From the NCBI GenBank assembly GCA_027296665.1, contig JAPUIV010000120.1:1-8143 (forward strand): a stretch of 8,143 nucleotides of DNA. The letters run 5' to 3'. This DNA is from Acidobacteriota bacterium (GTDB lineage Bacteria; Acidobacteriota; Polarisedimenticolia; JAPUIV01). Shown here piece by piece: positions 1 through 6,327 of this stretch. The notes under the pieces are model-generated. The model saw only the letters and a list, made by a program, of their open reading frames with translations. It had not been told where the DNA came from and did not search any database. Made by a program: the position numbers and the translations under genes. Position 1 is the stretch's first letter. Every line of letters begins with the position of its first letter.

Positions 1-311
1 CCGCCGATCAGGCGCCCTTCGACCAGAGTCCCGAGGGTGCTGCCTCGGTCCACCAGGTAGAATTCCTCATCGAGACGCCGATCAATGAGAAAATGCTCCC
101 GGGAGATGAATCTGCGATCCCCCGCTTCCAGGATCAGGAAATCATTGACCGCGTCCTTCCCGGAGGAGAGCCCTATGAGCCCGAATCCCTTCGCAGAGGG
201 TAGCCGTTCCCTTCTGCCGACCCGGAAGGGGAGTTTGGACAGCAGATACCTTTCGCCGCCGAGAGCTTTCCGCGATGCCGGAGTCATGGCTTGGAGAAGA
301 CTTTCGCCCAC
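1..311 (-). CDS. FHA-domain protein, N-terminal part (cut by window edge)
   Basis: Reading the minus strand leftward from 311 gives 103 open codons that run off the window. The visible protein has forkhead-associated (FHA) signatures: a G-R pair at residues 32-33, S-R-E-H at 70-73, and D-R-G-S-T-L-G-T at 88-95. FHA domains bind phosphothreonine peptides, usually in signalling or secretion proteins. The last motif has Leu where the common S-x-N-G-T has Asn, so phosphopeptide binding may be altered. Chosen start: GTG at 311, 10 bases after an AGAGGA ribosome site (322-327); a CTG at 314 sits at a better spacing, and ATG at 287 lacks a ribosome site. An in-frame TAG lies about 30 bases upstream, so the N-terminus is nearly fixed. 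What follows the FHA domain is outside the window. It is divergent from the MFS gene. Family call is good; cellular role unknown. Confidence 0.72.
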   Translation of the reverse strand, partial: MGESLLQAMTPASRKALGGERYLLSKLPFRVGRRERLPSAKGFGLIGLSSGKDAVNDFLILEAGDRRFISREHFLIDRRLDEEFYLVDRGSTLGTLVEGRLIG

Positions 312-359
312 CAGTTTTATATCCTCTGCGAGAACTATCTAATGAGAATTCTTGCAGAG

Positions 360-388
360 ACTATATAAAACCCGAAGCGGAATGCCAA
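360..388 (-). promoter_or_regulatory. Sigma70-type promoter for the FHA gene
   Basis: On the minus strand TTGGCA (383-388) and TATAGT (360-365) are separated by exactly 17 bases, a near-consensus -35/-10 pair. Transcription would start near 353, giving a leader of about 40 bases with the AGAGGA ribosome site before the GTG/CTG start of the FHA gene. No comparably good plus-strand pair was found for the MFS gene. Confidence 0.6.
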
Positions 389-465
389 GGGGGATTCGTC
401 GAAAAATAGGAAAAATTGCGGACTCCGGATCCGCAAGATTCGGGAAACGCCCTCCAGAAGGATCC

Positions 466-1722
466 ATGAACAGATTGTCTGCGAATCCGCATAAAGGAAA
501 CGATCGGTTCGCCGGAAAATGGCCTAACCTCCTTCTCCTAGCCCTGGCAGAGCTCCTGACCATGGCTCTTTGGTTTTCCGCTTCCGCCGTTCTACCCCAG
601 CTCATCGAGGAATGGGGACTGTCGGTTCGGCAGGCGGCCTGGATGACGATGAGCGTCCAGATCGGTTTTGTTGCGGGGGCCCTGGCCAGCGCGATCCTCA
701 ACCTCCCGGACCGGATCGATCTCCGCCTTCTGATCGGCCTGAGCAGCGTTGCGGGGGCGGCCTTCAACGCGGCCATTCCCGTTCTGGATCCCGGTCTGGG
801 AATCACCCTGGGCTTGCGTTTCCTCACCGGAGTGGCCCTGGCGGGAGTCTATCCCCCCGGGATGAAACTCATGGCCACCTGGTGCGGCACCGACCGGGGT
901 CGCGGGATTGGCATTTTGGTCGGAGCGTTGACTCTGGGGTCCGCCCTGCCCCATCTGCTGAACGCGGTTCCCTTTTTCGGCGCGGATGGAATGCCGCCCT
1001 GGCGGCCGGTCCTGTTCGTCACATCCGGCCTGGCGCTGGCAGCTGCCGTCCTGCTGTTCGGGGGGGTCAAGGTAGGTCCCCTCCTGGGGCAGGGAGCTCC
1101 ATTCAACTGGCGTTTCGCCCTTCACGGTCTTTCCAACCGGCCCGCCCGCCTGGCCAATTTCGGTTATCTGGGTCATATGTGGGAGCTGTACGCGATGTGG
1201 ACCTGGGTCCCGCTCTTTCTGATCGACAGTTACCGCGTATCCGCCTGGAGCCTCATCTCGGCCCGGTGGGCAGGATTCGCCGTGATCGCGGTGGGTGGGA
1301 TTGGATCGATCCTGGCGGGAATCCTGGCGGATCGATTAGGGCGCACCGCCGTGACCATCGCGAGCCTGGTAATGTCGGGAAGTTGCGCCCTTCTGGTGGG
1401 TGCCCTGCATGGGAATCCGGGTCTTCTCACCGCCATTTGCCTGGTCTGGGGTTTTGCCGTGGTGGCCGACAGCGCGCAATACAGTGCCGCTGTCACCGAA
1501 CTCACCGATTCCCGTTATGTCGGTACCGCGCTCACCGTCCAGACCTGCCTGGGTTTTATGCTGACGCTGGTGACCATCCGGATCCTCCCGCCCCTGGCCA
1601 GCAGGTTCGGCTGGGATTGGGTGTTCCCGGTACTCGCCATCGGTCCTGCCCTGGGAATCTGGAGCATGCTGCGCCTGCGGGGTTTGCCGGAGGCGAAACG
1701 GATGGCCGGCGGCCGGCGGTGA
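466..1722 (+). CDS. MFS transporter, substrate unknown
   Basis: Encodes a 418-aa, very hydrophobic protein of the size usual for 12-helix major facilitator superfamily permeases of the inner membrane. The first helix is around residues 21-45. Residues 118-139 (R-F-L-T-G-V-A-L-A-G-V-Y-P-P-G-M-K) fit the conserved fourth/fifth helix region. Residues 285-293 (G-I-L-A-D-R-L-G-R) are the repeat of MFS motif A between helices 8 and 9. A charged, poorly hydrophobic stretch near residues 204-230 is the expected central loop. Start: ATG 466 follows AGAAGGA (456-462); the frame stays open to a TTG at 352, but the added 38 residues are basic and unlike MFS proteins. The nearest look-alikes by eye are prokaryotic anion/cyanate or nitrate-type permeases, but I cannot assign a substrate. 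It stands alone, divergent from the FHA gene. Confidence 0.85.
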   Translation: MNRLSANPHKGNDRFAGKWPNLLLLALAELLTMALWFSASAVLPQLIEEWGLSVRQAAWMTMSVQIGFVAGALASAILNLPDRIDLRLLIGLSSVAGAAFNAAIPVLDPGLGITLGLRFLTGVALAGVYPPGMKLMATWCGTDRGRGIGILVGALTLGSALPHLLNAVPFFGADGMPPWRPVLFVTSGLALAAAVLLFGGVKVGPLLGQGAPFNWRFALHGLSNRPARLANFGYLGHMWELYAMWTWVPLFLIDSYRVSAWSLISARWAGFAVIAVGGIGSILAGILADRLGRTAVTIASLVMSGSCALLVGALHGNPGLLTAICLVWGFAVVADSAQYSAAVTELTDSRYVGTALTVQTCLGFMLTLVTIRILPPLASRFGWDWVFPVLAIGPALGIWSMLRLRGLPEAKRMAGGRR

Positions 1723-1746
1723 GAGGGGAGGGGGCTTGTCTCCTCT

Positions 1747-1778
1747 CCTGAAAACCCTTCCTGGCACCGGTTTTCAGG
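1747..1778 (+). terminator. Hairpin after the MFS gene, possible terminator
   Basis: A perfect 10-base inverted repeat, CCTGAAAACC (1747-1756) and GGTTTTCAGG (1769-1778), encloses a 12-base loop 24 bases after the MFS stop. There is no U-tract after the stem, so it would be a poor intrinsic terminator. It may instead protect the 3' end of the mRNA or be a protein-binding palindrome upstream of the response-regulator promoter. Confidence 0.4.
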
Positions 1779-1802
1779 ATTCCGGCGATTTCAAAATTTG
1801 AA

Positions 1803-1830
1803 TTGATTTGGCGTGAGTTATCCATATATT
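1803..1830 (+). promoter_or_regulatory. Promoter for the response regulator
   Basis: TTGATT (1803-1808) and TATATT (1825-1830) are 16 bases apart in a locally AT-rich stretch. A start near 1837 gives a leader of about 30 bases with GGAAAG (1854-1859) before ATG 1869. This argues against using the TTG at 1803 as a start codon. Confidence 0.5.
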
Positions 1831-1868
1831 TTTCTTCAAAGGGGTTAATTCACGGAAAGCTGGAAAGT

Positions 1869-2327
1869 ATGGACAAGACATCAATTATTGAAACCGAAAT
1901 CCCCGATTTGTCCACCCTGGACCCGGGACCCCGTCCGACGCTGAAAACCGAATCAGACAGAAGGAAGATCCTGCTGGTGGACGATGATCCGCAGATGCGG
2001 GAATTTCTCGCCGCGATGTTGAGCCGGGAAGGCTATGATGTGTTTTCGGTTCCGAGCTGTCTTGACGGGTTTCTCCATGTGATCCGTTCCTATTACCATT
2101 GCATGATCCTCGACCTTCTGTTTCCCGATGTCGACGGCTTGTTCCTGCATGAACAGGTGAAACGTCTCGATCCTGATCTGGGGGTCCGCACCATTCTGAT
2201 TACCGGATCGGATGAATCGAATCCTCTCTATCAACGCGCCAAGGAAATGAAACTCCCGATCCTCAAGAAACCGATTTCCAATCAGCGATTGTTCAAGGTT
2301 CTGGACCGTTTTTGCGCCGGGAAATAG
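1869..2327 (+). CDS. Single-domain response regulator (REC only)
   Basis: A 152-aa cytoplasmic receiver protein. After a non-conserved 32-residue N-terminal tail the REC fold begins (K-I-L-L-V-D-D-D, residues 33-40). Asp38-Asp40 form the Mg-binding acidic pocket, Asp82 is the phospho-acceptor (I-L-D-L), Thr112 the switch residue (L-I-T-G), and Lys134 the conserved lysine (K-K-P). The protein ends about 18 residues after that lysine, so there is no DNA-binding or enzymatic output domain. Such proteins act by protein contact or in phosphorelays (CheY/Spo0F/DivK style); the family comparison is general knowledge and the partner is not in this window. Start: ATG 1869 lies after the predicted promoter and 9 bases after GGAAAG. 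It stands alone, with no histidine kinase next to it, so it is an orphan regulator. Confidence 0.88.
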   Translation: MDKTSIIETEIPDLSTLDPGPRPTLKTESDRRKILLVDDDPQMREFLAAMLSREGYDVFSVPSCLDGFLHVIRSYYHCMILDLLFPDVDGLFLHEQVKRLDPDLGVRTILITGSDESNPLYQRAKEMKLPILKKPISNQRLFKVLDRFCAGK

Positions 2328-2352
2328 ACCCTGGCCTTGTTCCCGCCTCCAG

Positions 2353-2365
2353 GCCCCGCAGGGGC
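2353..2365 (+). terminator. GC hairpin after the response regulator
   Basis: GCCCC (2353-2357) and GGGGC (2361-2365) form a tight stem with a 3-base loop, 26 bases after the stop. It is followed by AAAATC, not a T-run, so intrinsic termination on the plus strand is uncertain. Confidence 0.28.
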
Positions 2366-2382
2366 AAAATCATCAAAGCGTA

Positions 2383-2412
2383 TTGACAGGCTTCCCATTC
2401 ATTTCCTATCAT
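2383..2412 (+). promoter_or_regulatory. Sigma70-type promoter for the lipoprotein gene
   Basis: A consensus -35 TTGACA (2383-2388) is followed after 18 bases by TATCAT (2407-2412). The -10 box overlaps the ATG at 2411, so that ATG would lie upstream of the transcript start (about 2419) and cannot be the start codon. The promoter thus selects ATG 2450. Confidence 0.65.
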
Positions 2413-2449
2413 GGGAGCCGGAACCATCTCCCGGTCGGGATTATTTACC

Positions 2450-3451
2450 ATGAGGCAGCCTCATCCAGTTTGGCCCATTCTCCTCGCAGGGATCGGTCTG
2501 GTCCTGGGCGGTTGCGCGGGAAGCCATGTGGGGGGGGGGCGAACCAAGGTGATCGACCTGGGACCTCTCCGGATCGATCGGGTATTTCGATCGATGGAGG
2601 GGCCCTCCGAGCGTGTCCGGTTCGATTACAGCGATGTCGACTGGGTGACCGGATTCCGCACCGAAGTCCTCGATATCCAGACGGGAGAGCGGCTGAGTGA
2701 AGAATTTTTTTGCCACGGTCAACTCCAGATCGATAATCAGACACGGCTGCTGGTAACTGCCACCGGGATCTCCGAAATTGCCTTTCCGGAAGGGTTCGGC
2801 CTGCCGTTACGCCAGATCCTGTCGGGAGTTCCGCAGGAGAAAAGGAAAGTCTCACTCTTCGGAATGGTGCTGAACAATCACCATCCGGAAATGGACCGCC
2901 TGACGAAGATCCGGATTTATATCGATTATTTGCGCGAGGAAGATCTGAAGGAACCGGGAGCCATCAAGAGGCTCTACAAGGTAGGGCTCCCGATCACGGT
3001 GGCCGTCTCTTCACCGGGATCCAAGGGGAACCCGGAATCGGCAGGAGAAGAATTCCATCTCCGGGGTACCCATTCCGCCCACTGGATGGTCCCTCCGGGG
3101 AAGCAGATCCAGAATAAAATCTATTCTCATATTGTTCCGGTTGACTCCACCGTTCATTTCGGGGTCGCCCACTTGCACAACTTCGGCGTGTACATGCGAT
3201 TGACCGATTTGACCGATGGCAAGTTGTTATGGCAGACCGACGTGGTCAACCAACCGGGCCGGGCTCAGATCGCCCAGATTCCCGCCTACCGGAGCGGGAC
3301 CGGTTTCCCCTTGTACAAGGACCACGAGTATGAGATCGAGGCAATGTATGAAAACCTCCTCGATCAACCGGTTGACGCCATGGCCTCCATGTACCTCTAT
3401 TACCATCCTCTGGGAGACGAGAGGATCAGCTATCCGGATGCGCCCCCCTGA
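2450..3451 (+). CDS. Lipoprotein with possible copper type II monooxygenase-like fold
   Basis: A 333-aa exported lipoprotein. A short signal peptide with hydrophobic core (residues 7-20) ends in a lipobox L-G-G-C with Cys22 as the lipidated residue, so the mature protein is membrane-tethered and periplasmic. I do not recognise it with certainty. The C-terminal half has H-L-H-N-F-G (241-246), like the H-x-H-x-x-G of PHM/dopamine-beta-hydroxylase-type copper monooxygenases, and late Met residues (311, 314) where that family has its Met copper ligand. A His-His pair (144-145) and C-H (88-89) occur in the first half, as expected if an N-terminal copper-site domain is present. Catalysis is inferred only. 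Start: ATG 2450, about 10 bases after GGGA; the ATG at 2411 is excluded by the promoter. It converges with the zinc-ribbon gene, 6 bases between stops. Confidence 0.8.
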   Translation: MRQPHPVWPILLAGIGLVLGGCAGSHVGGGRTKVIDLGPLRIDRVFRSMEGPSERVRFDYSDVDWVTGFRTEVLDIQTGERLSEEFFCHGQLQIDNQTRLLVTATGISEIAFPEGFGLPLRQILSGVPQEKRKVSLFGMVLNNHHPEMDRLTKIRIYIDYLREEDLKEPGAIKRLYKVGLPITVAVSSPGSKGNPESAGEEFHLRGTHSAHWMVPPGKQIQNKIYSHIVPVDSTVHFGVAHLHNFGVYMRLTDLTDGKLLWQTDVVNQPGRAQIAQIPAYRSGTGFPLYKDHEYEIEAMYENLLDQPVDAMASMYLYYHPLGDERISYPDAPP

Positions 3452-3457
3452 GGAGGA

Positions 3458-3616
3458 CTACTCGGATTTCTTTACCTCGTCCTCCGCGAGGTTCATGTCG
3501 GTGTCGCAGCTGGGGCAGAGGTACATCCTGCCGTCCTCATGGTCGTAGGCGTACTCTTCCAGTGCCTCCAGGGTCCAGATCTTGCCGCATTGGGAGCAGC
3601 GGTAATCCTCTGCCAT
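3458..3616 (-). CDS. Small zinc-ribbon protein, 52 aa
   Basis: A short minus-strand frame with ATG at 3614-3616 and TAG at 3458-3460. The 52-residue product has two C-x-x-C knuckles, Cys7/Cys10 and Cys34/Cys37, spaced as in a rubredoxin-like zinc ribbon, followed by an acidic and lysine-rich tail. It begins 35 bases after the sulfatase-fold gene stops, on the same strand, with an AAGGA ribosome site about 10 bases before the ATG, so it is probably the last gene of that operon. Its stop lies 6 bases from the stop of the convergent lipoprotein gene. Small zinc ribbons of this kind often bind metal or nucleic acid or help protein contacts; nothing more specific can be said. The regular placement of both knuckles makes it a real gene despite its size. 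Confidence 0.7.
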   Translation of the reverse strand: MAEDYRCSQCGKIWTLEALEEYAYDHEDGRMYLCPSCDTDMNLAEDEVKKSE

Positions 3617-3651
3617 GGATAGGGGTTCCTTGGGGGAATGGCGCGGTCAGT

Positions 3652-5085
3652 TCAATCCACGTAACCCAGGCTTTTCAACATTTTTCGGTCCTCGGGGTCG
3701 ATCTGTTGGTCCCTGGCGGCCAGGGGCAGGAACTCCTCCCTCTCCAGGCAACTCTGGGCGAGGCTGCGGAACTCCGGGTGTTCATCGATCCGGTTATGTT
3801 CTTCCAGGGGATCGACCGCCAGGTTGTACAGCTCATGACGGCCGGTTTTGGGATTGTAAATATACTTCCATGAGCCAAACTTTTTCCCCACGAGAAGAGG
3901 AATTCCCCGCAATGGCGGGGAGAAGATCTTCCAGAATTTCTTCCGGGCGCCGGCGAATGTCTCGAAATAGATCTCCGGCTCGTCCGGCGGCAGATCCGGC
4001 TGGAGAACCGTCTCAAGATTCCGGCCTTTCATCCCCTTGGGAGCGGGTATTCCCATGAGCGAGAGAACCGTTGGCATGACGTCGATTGTCTGGCTTGGAT
4101 AGTCGGACCGGAGGCCGGCGGGAATCTTGCCAGGATACCTGAGGATCAAGGGGATGCGCAGGATCGATTCGTACACCCGGCGCCCGTGGCCGACGTAATT
4201 GTGCTCTCCAAAGCTTTCACCGTGGTCGGAGGTCAGAACCACCAGGGTTCGATTCTCCAGGCCGAGGTTTCTCAGTTCCTCAAGCAACAGGCCGATGTGA
4301 TGGTCCACAAACGAGATTTCACTGTCGTACCGCGCGATCTTTTCCCGGGAGAAACCGTTGGCGGTCTTACCGGTTACGGGCAGGCTCTGGTGGGAAAATT
4401 TCTTGTGTTCCCGGTAAGGGAAATGGGGATCGAAGTAATGAACCCAGAGGAAGAAATCCTTCTTCCGGTTTTCCCCCAGCCATTCCTTGGCGAGGTCGGT
4501 GACCTGATCGGCAGGTCTTTCGGAATTCACGAATCGGTACCGGGTGTCCAGGCGATCGTTGTACAGCGCAAATCCCCGATGAAGGCCGGTCAGTTTTTTC
4601 CGCAGGGTCCATCCGCTGATGAATGCCGCGTTTGTGTAGCCCTGTTCCTTCAGGACCTCGGCCAGGGTGGGGATGTCCGGGGCCATCGGCACCCCATTGC
4701 GGATCGCCCCGTGCGAACGGGGGTGCCGGGAAGTCATCAAGGAGACATGGGCCGGGCCGGTCAATGGAATCTGGCTGGTGACCGACTCGAACAAGATCCC
4801 CTCGCTGGCGAGCCGGTCGATATTCGGAGAGGTCAGGATCGGGTACCCGTAGCAAGATAGGTGGTCGGCCCGGGTTGTGTCGATGGTGATCAGGAGGAGA
4901 TTGTCACTGGCGGAGAACAGGGGGGGGGCGGCAAGACCGGTGGCGAGAACAAATGCCAGGGAGACCAATCCGGCCCTCAAGAGCCCCCTTTGCACGAGAT
5001 GTCCCCGCCTCCCCTTGACCCGGATGGAACTTCGAAAAAAGGATACTCCGGCGCCGCCGGAACGGGATCCGGGAATTCCCTCCAT
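3652..5085 (-). CDS. Sulfatase/alkaline-phosphatase-fold hydrolase with Thr nucleophile position
   Basis: A 477-aa protein of the sulfatase family (alkaline phosphatase superfamily). A basic N-terminus (residues 22-37) is followed by a hydrophobic helix (38-59), so it is exported or membrane-anchored with the enzyme in the periplasm. Metal site signatures: I-T-I-D-T-T-R-A-D (66-74), with Asp69; F-D-P-H (218-221); and T-S-D-H-G-E (285-290), with Asp287 and His288. At the catalytic position the usual C/S-x-P-x-R formylglycine motif is replaced by T-G-P-A-H (109-113), so Thr109 would be the nucleophile and no formylglycine can form. That points to a phosphodiesterase, phosphotransferase or related activity, not a classical sulfatase; the substrate is unknown. 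ATG 5085 is well supported by GGAG (5094-5097) 8 bases upstream. Second gene of a minus-strand operon. Confidence 0.86.
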   Translation of the reverse strand: MEGIPGSRSGGAGVSFFRSSIRVKGRRGHLVQRGLLRAGLVSLAFVLATGLAAPPLFSASDNLLLITIDTTRADHLSCYGYPILTSPNIDRLASEGILFESVTSQIPLTGPAHVSLMTSRHPRSHGAIRNGVPMAPDIPTLAEVLKEQGYTNAAFISGWTLRKKLTGLHRGFALYNDRLDTRYRFVNSERPADQVTDLAKEWLGENRKKDFFLWVHYFDPHFPYREHKKFSHQSLPVTGKTANGFSREKIARYDSEISFVDHHIGLLLEELRNLGLENRTLVVLTSDHGESFGEHNYVGHGRRVYESILRIPLILRYPGKIPAGLRSDYPSQTIDVMPTVLSLMGIPAPKGMKGRNLETVLQPDLPPDEPEIYFETFAGARKKFWKIFSPPLRGIPLLVGKKFGSWKYIYNPKTGRHELYNLAVDPLEEHNRIDEHPEFRSLAQSCLEREEFLPLAARDQQIDPEDRKMLKSLGYVD

Positions 5086-5155
5086 TCTTTTAACTCCGAA
5101 GGGGTACCCGCGTCAACCCGAAAATGAAGAGGGATTGGATTTCCCGCCGGCTATT

Positions 5156-5350
5156 TCAATGTTCCGAGCGCCGGAGAAGTTCCTGGAAGAAACGGTGCAA
5201 CTGCTTCTGGCTCCGGTCCACCTGGACGGAAAATGCCTTCTCCCTCCCGGATGGGAAATGGGGTTCGGCGGCCCGGAGAGAAACCCTCTTGGCGCCCCTC
5301 AGTTTGGCTCTGACCGGTTCCGGTACGGTGGGGGGATTGGCTACTGTCAT
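5156..5350 (-). CDS. Small basic hypothetical protein, 64 aa
   Basis: Not recognised. The frame starts at ATG 5350 and stops at 5156. It is preceded by one of the best ribosome sites in the window (AAGGAGGAT, 7 bases before the ATG) and by a TTGACA promoter, which makes it very likely to be translated. The product is Arg/Lys-rich with a proline-rich start (residues 6-12) and a likely amphipathic helix at the end (about 44-62). No signal peptide or cysteine motif is visible. It is 70 bases upstream of the sulfatase-fold gene on the same strand, so it is the promoter-proximal gene of that operon. It could be a small regulatory or accessory protein, or a leader peptide. Plus-strand frames through the same bases lack ribosome sites. 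Confidence 0.55.
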   Translation of the reverse strand: MTVANPPTVPEPVRAKLRGAKRVSLRAAEPHFPSGREKAFSVQVDRSQKQLHRFFQELLRRSEH

Positions 5351-5384
5351 GGATCGTATCCTCCTTCCGTTTGTCGACGGCCCT

Positions 5385-5414
5385 ATTTTAGGAGGAATTT
5401 ATAATATTTGTCAA
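5385..5414 (-). promoter_or_regulatory. Promoter of the three-gene minus-strand operon
   Basis: On the minus strand a perfect TTGACA (5409-5414) and TAAAAT (5385-5390) are 18 bases apart. The start near 5378 would give a leader of about 28 bases that holds the AAGGAGGAT ribosome site. One TTATAA palindrome (5399-5404) lies in the spacer, where a bound protein would block polymerase. Confidence 0.68.
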
Positions 5415-5473
5415 TATAAATTATAAATATTTTATAATGTTATAAATAACGTAAAATAATAGACTTATTATAA
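5399..5473. promoter_or_regulatory. AT-rich divergent control region with TTATAA repeats (candidate operators)
   Basis: From about 5397 to 5535 the sequence is almost only A and T, in sharp contrast to the GC-rich genes on both sides. The palindrome TTATAA occurs at 5399, 5421, 5432, 5440 and 5468. Two copies lie in a longer repeat TTATAAATA (5421-5429, 5440-5448). Offsets of 22 and 11 bases between the first three match whole helical turns. It lies between a regulator gene and a divergent operon. A role as operator is inferred. Confidence 0.45.
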
Positions 5474-5495
5474 TTTTATTCACTTATTTCATATA

Positions 5496-5524
5496 TTGCA
5501 GGAAAAAATTACTTGATTTATTGT
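5496..5524 (+). promoter_or_regulatory. Possible promoter of the XRE-family regulator
   Basis: TTGCAG (5496-5501) and TATTGT (5519-5524) are 17 bases apart, just before the regulator's ribosome site. A perfect TATAAT at 5469-5474 is an alternative -10 but has no -35 at a proper distance. The AT-richness makes chance matches likely. Confidence 0.35.
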
Positions 5525-5543
5525 CGAATTATTAGGAGATAGA

Positions 5544-6245
5544 ATGACCTACTTGTATAATACAATCGTTATTACCGGAAAGGATGACCAGATGGCAGGA
5601 GGGCAAAGGGCGTCAGTTTCCCTCGGGAAGCAGATCCGGGACTTGCGGATGGAAAGAGGGCTCACCCTGAAGGAACTGTCGGAGAGGATCGGGGTTCATT
5701 TCACCACGGTATCCTCCTGGGAACGGGGCCGGAGCATGCCTGGCTATGATCTGATGCCACGCCTGTCCACCGCCCTGGGAATCGTTCCCGGTGATCTCTT
5801 TGGCCGACTGTGGGGAGGCACCGGAAAAGCCAAGGATTCCGCCTCCTTGCGTCCCGTTTCGCCGGAGCAATGGGATGATATCAGGAGGCTGATGGAGTCG
5901 GTGCGGTTCGGCATGGCCCTGGAACGTTCCCAATCGGAAAAGGGGATCGAGAAGCGGGAGATCTCGAAAGCCACGGGGATCTCTTCCCAGCGCCTGCAGC
6001 AGATTTTCAACGGCTGTGCCGGGGCGAGCCTCCTGGAGGCGGTTGCGTTGGCCAGCGCGGTCGGGTTGAAGACCACGCCTGGGGGCGACGGTTCCGGTCC
6101 CCGAGTTCCCCCGGACGGAGCGAACGGGGAGGAAAAAACGGGGAGCCTGGATCAGCTTCTGGCCGGTATCGAAAAATTCCCGGAAACCGGTCGGGAGGGG
6201 ATGATCCGCCTACTCGATCGGATCCTGAAACTGATTCAACAGTGA
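5544..6245 (+). CDS. Cro/C1 (XRE)-type transcriptional regulator with a second HTH
   Basis: A 233-aa cytoplasmic DNA-binding protein. Residues 27-86 are a clear HTH_3 (Cro/C1) domain: I-R-D-L-R-M-E-R-G-L-T, then L-S-E-R-I-G-V-H-F-T-T-V-S-S-W-E-R-G. Residues about 135-176 look like a second, more divergent HTH unit of the same kind (K-R-E-I-S-K-A-T-G-I-S, R-L-Q-Q-I-F-N-G). The C-terminus (200-233) is helical, perhaps for dimerisation. There is no peptidase, cupin or other ligand domain. Start: ATG 5544 follows AGGAG (5534-5538) by 5 bases; a later ATG at 5592 has no ribosome site as good. It is divergent from the sulfatase-fold operon across an AT-rich region with repeated palindromes, the usual layout for a regulator controlling itself and its neighbour. 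The target is inferred from position only. Confidence 0.82.
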   Translation: MTYLYNTIVITGKDDQMAGGQRASVSLGKQIRDLRMERGLTLKELSERIGVHFTTVSSWERGRSMPGYDLMPRLSTALGIVPGDLFGRLWGGTGKAKDSASLRPVSPEQWDDIRRLMESVRFGMALERSQSEKGIEKREISKATGISSQRLQQIFNGCAGASLLEAVALASAVGLKTTPGGDGSGPRVPPDGANGEEKTGSLDQLLAGIEKFPETGREGMIRLLDRILKLIQQ

Positions 6246-6279
6246 ACTAGTTGGCGAATCGGATACCTCCCGCGCGGTG

Positions 6280-6288
6280 TGTTATACT
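6280..6288 (+). promoter_or_regulatory. Extended -10 promoter for acyP-apt
   Basis: TGTTATACT fits the TGn-TATAaT extended -10 form. No matching -35 hexamer is seen 16-18 bases upstream, which extended -10 promoters tolerate. The start near 6295 leaves about 33 bases before the acyP GTG. The GTG at 6277 lies upstream of this start and so is unlikely to be the acyP start codon. Confidence 0.5.
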
Positions 6289-6327
6289 CCGGCTCCTTTA
6301 TCCCAGCGAGCGGATTACGGCGGGCAG

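Noticed and set aside
352..465. N-terminal extension of the MFS gene from TTG 352
   Set aside because: The added residues are basic and not MFS-like, while ATG 466 has its own ribosome site and a normal N-terminus.
570..1751. Long overlapping frames in the MFS gene (plus frame 570-1751 and minus frames 592-1176, 1336-1767)
   Set aside because: Low-complexity Pro/Gly/Arg-rich translations typical of shadow frames in GC-rich coding DNA.
2411..2449. ATG 2411 as lipoprotein start
   Set aside because: It lies within the -10 box of the predicted promoter, and ATG 2450 gives a compact lipoprotein signal peptide.
3562..4860. Plus-strand frames opposite the sulfatase-fold gene (3562-3873, 3615-4058, 4186-4860)
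   Set aside because: They are antisense to a gene with clear family motifs and have no recognisable domains.
5124..5426. Plus-strand 100-aa frame over the small minus-strand gene
   Set aside because: It has no ribosome site and runs into the AT-rich divergent promoter, while the minus-strand frame has an excellent SD and promoter.
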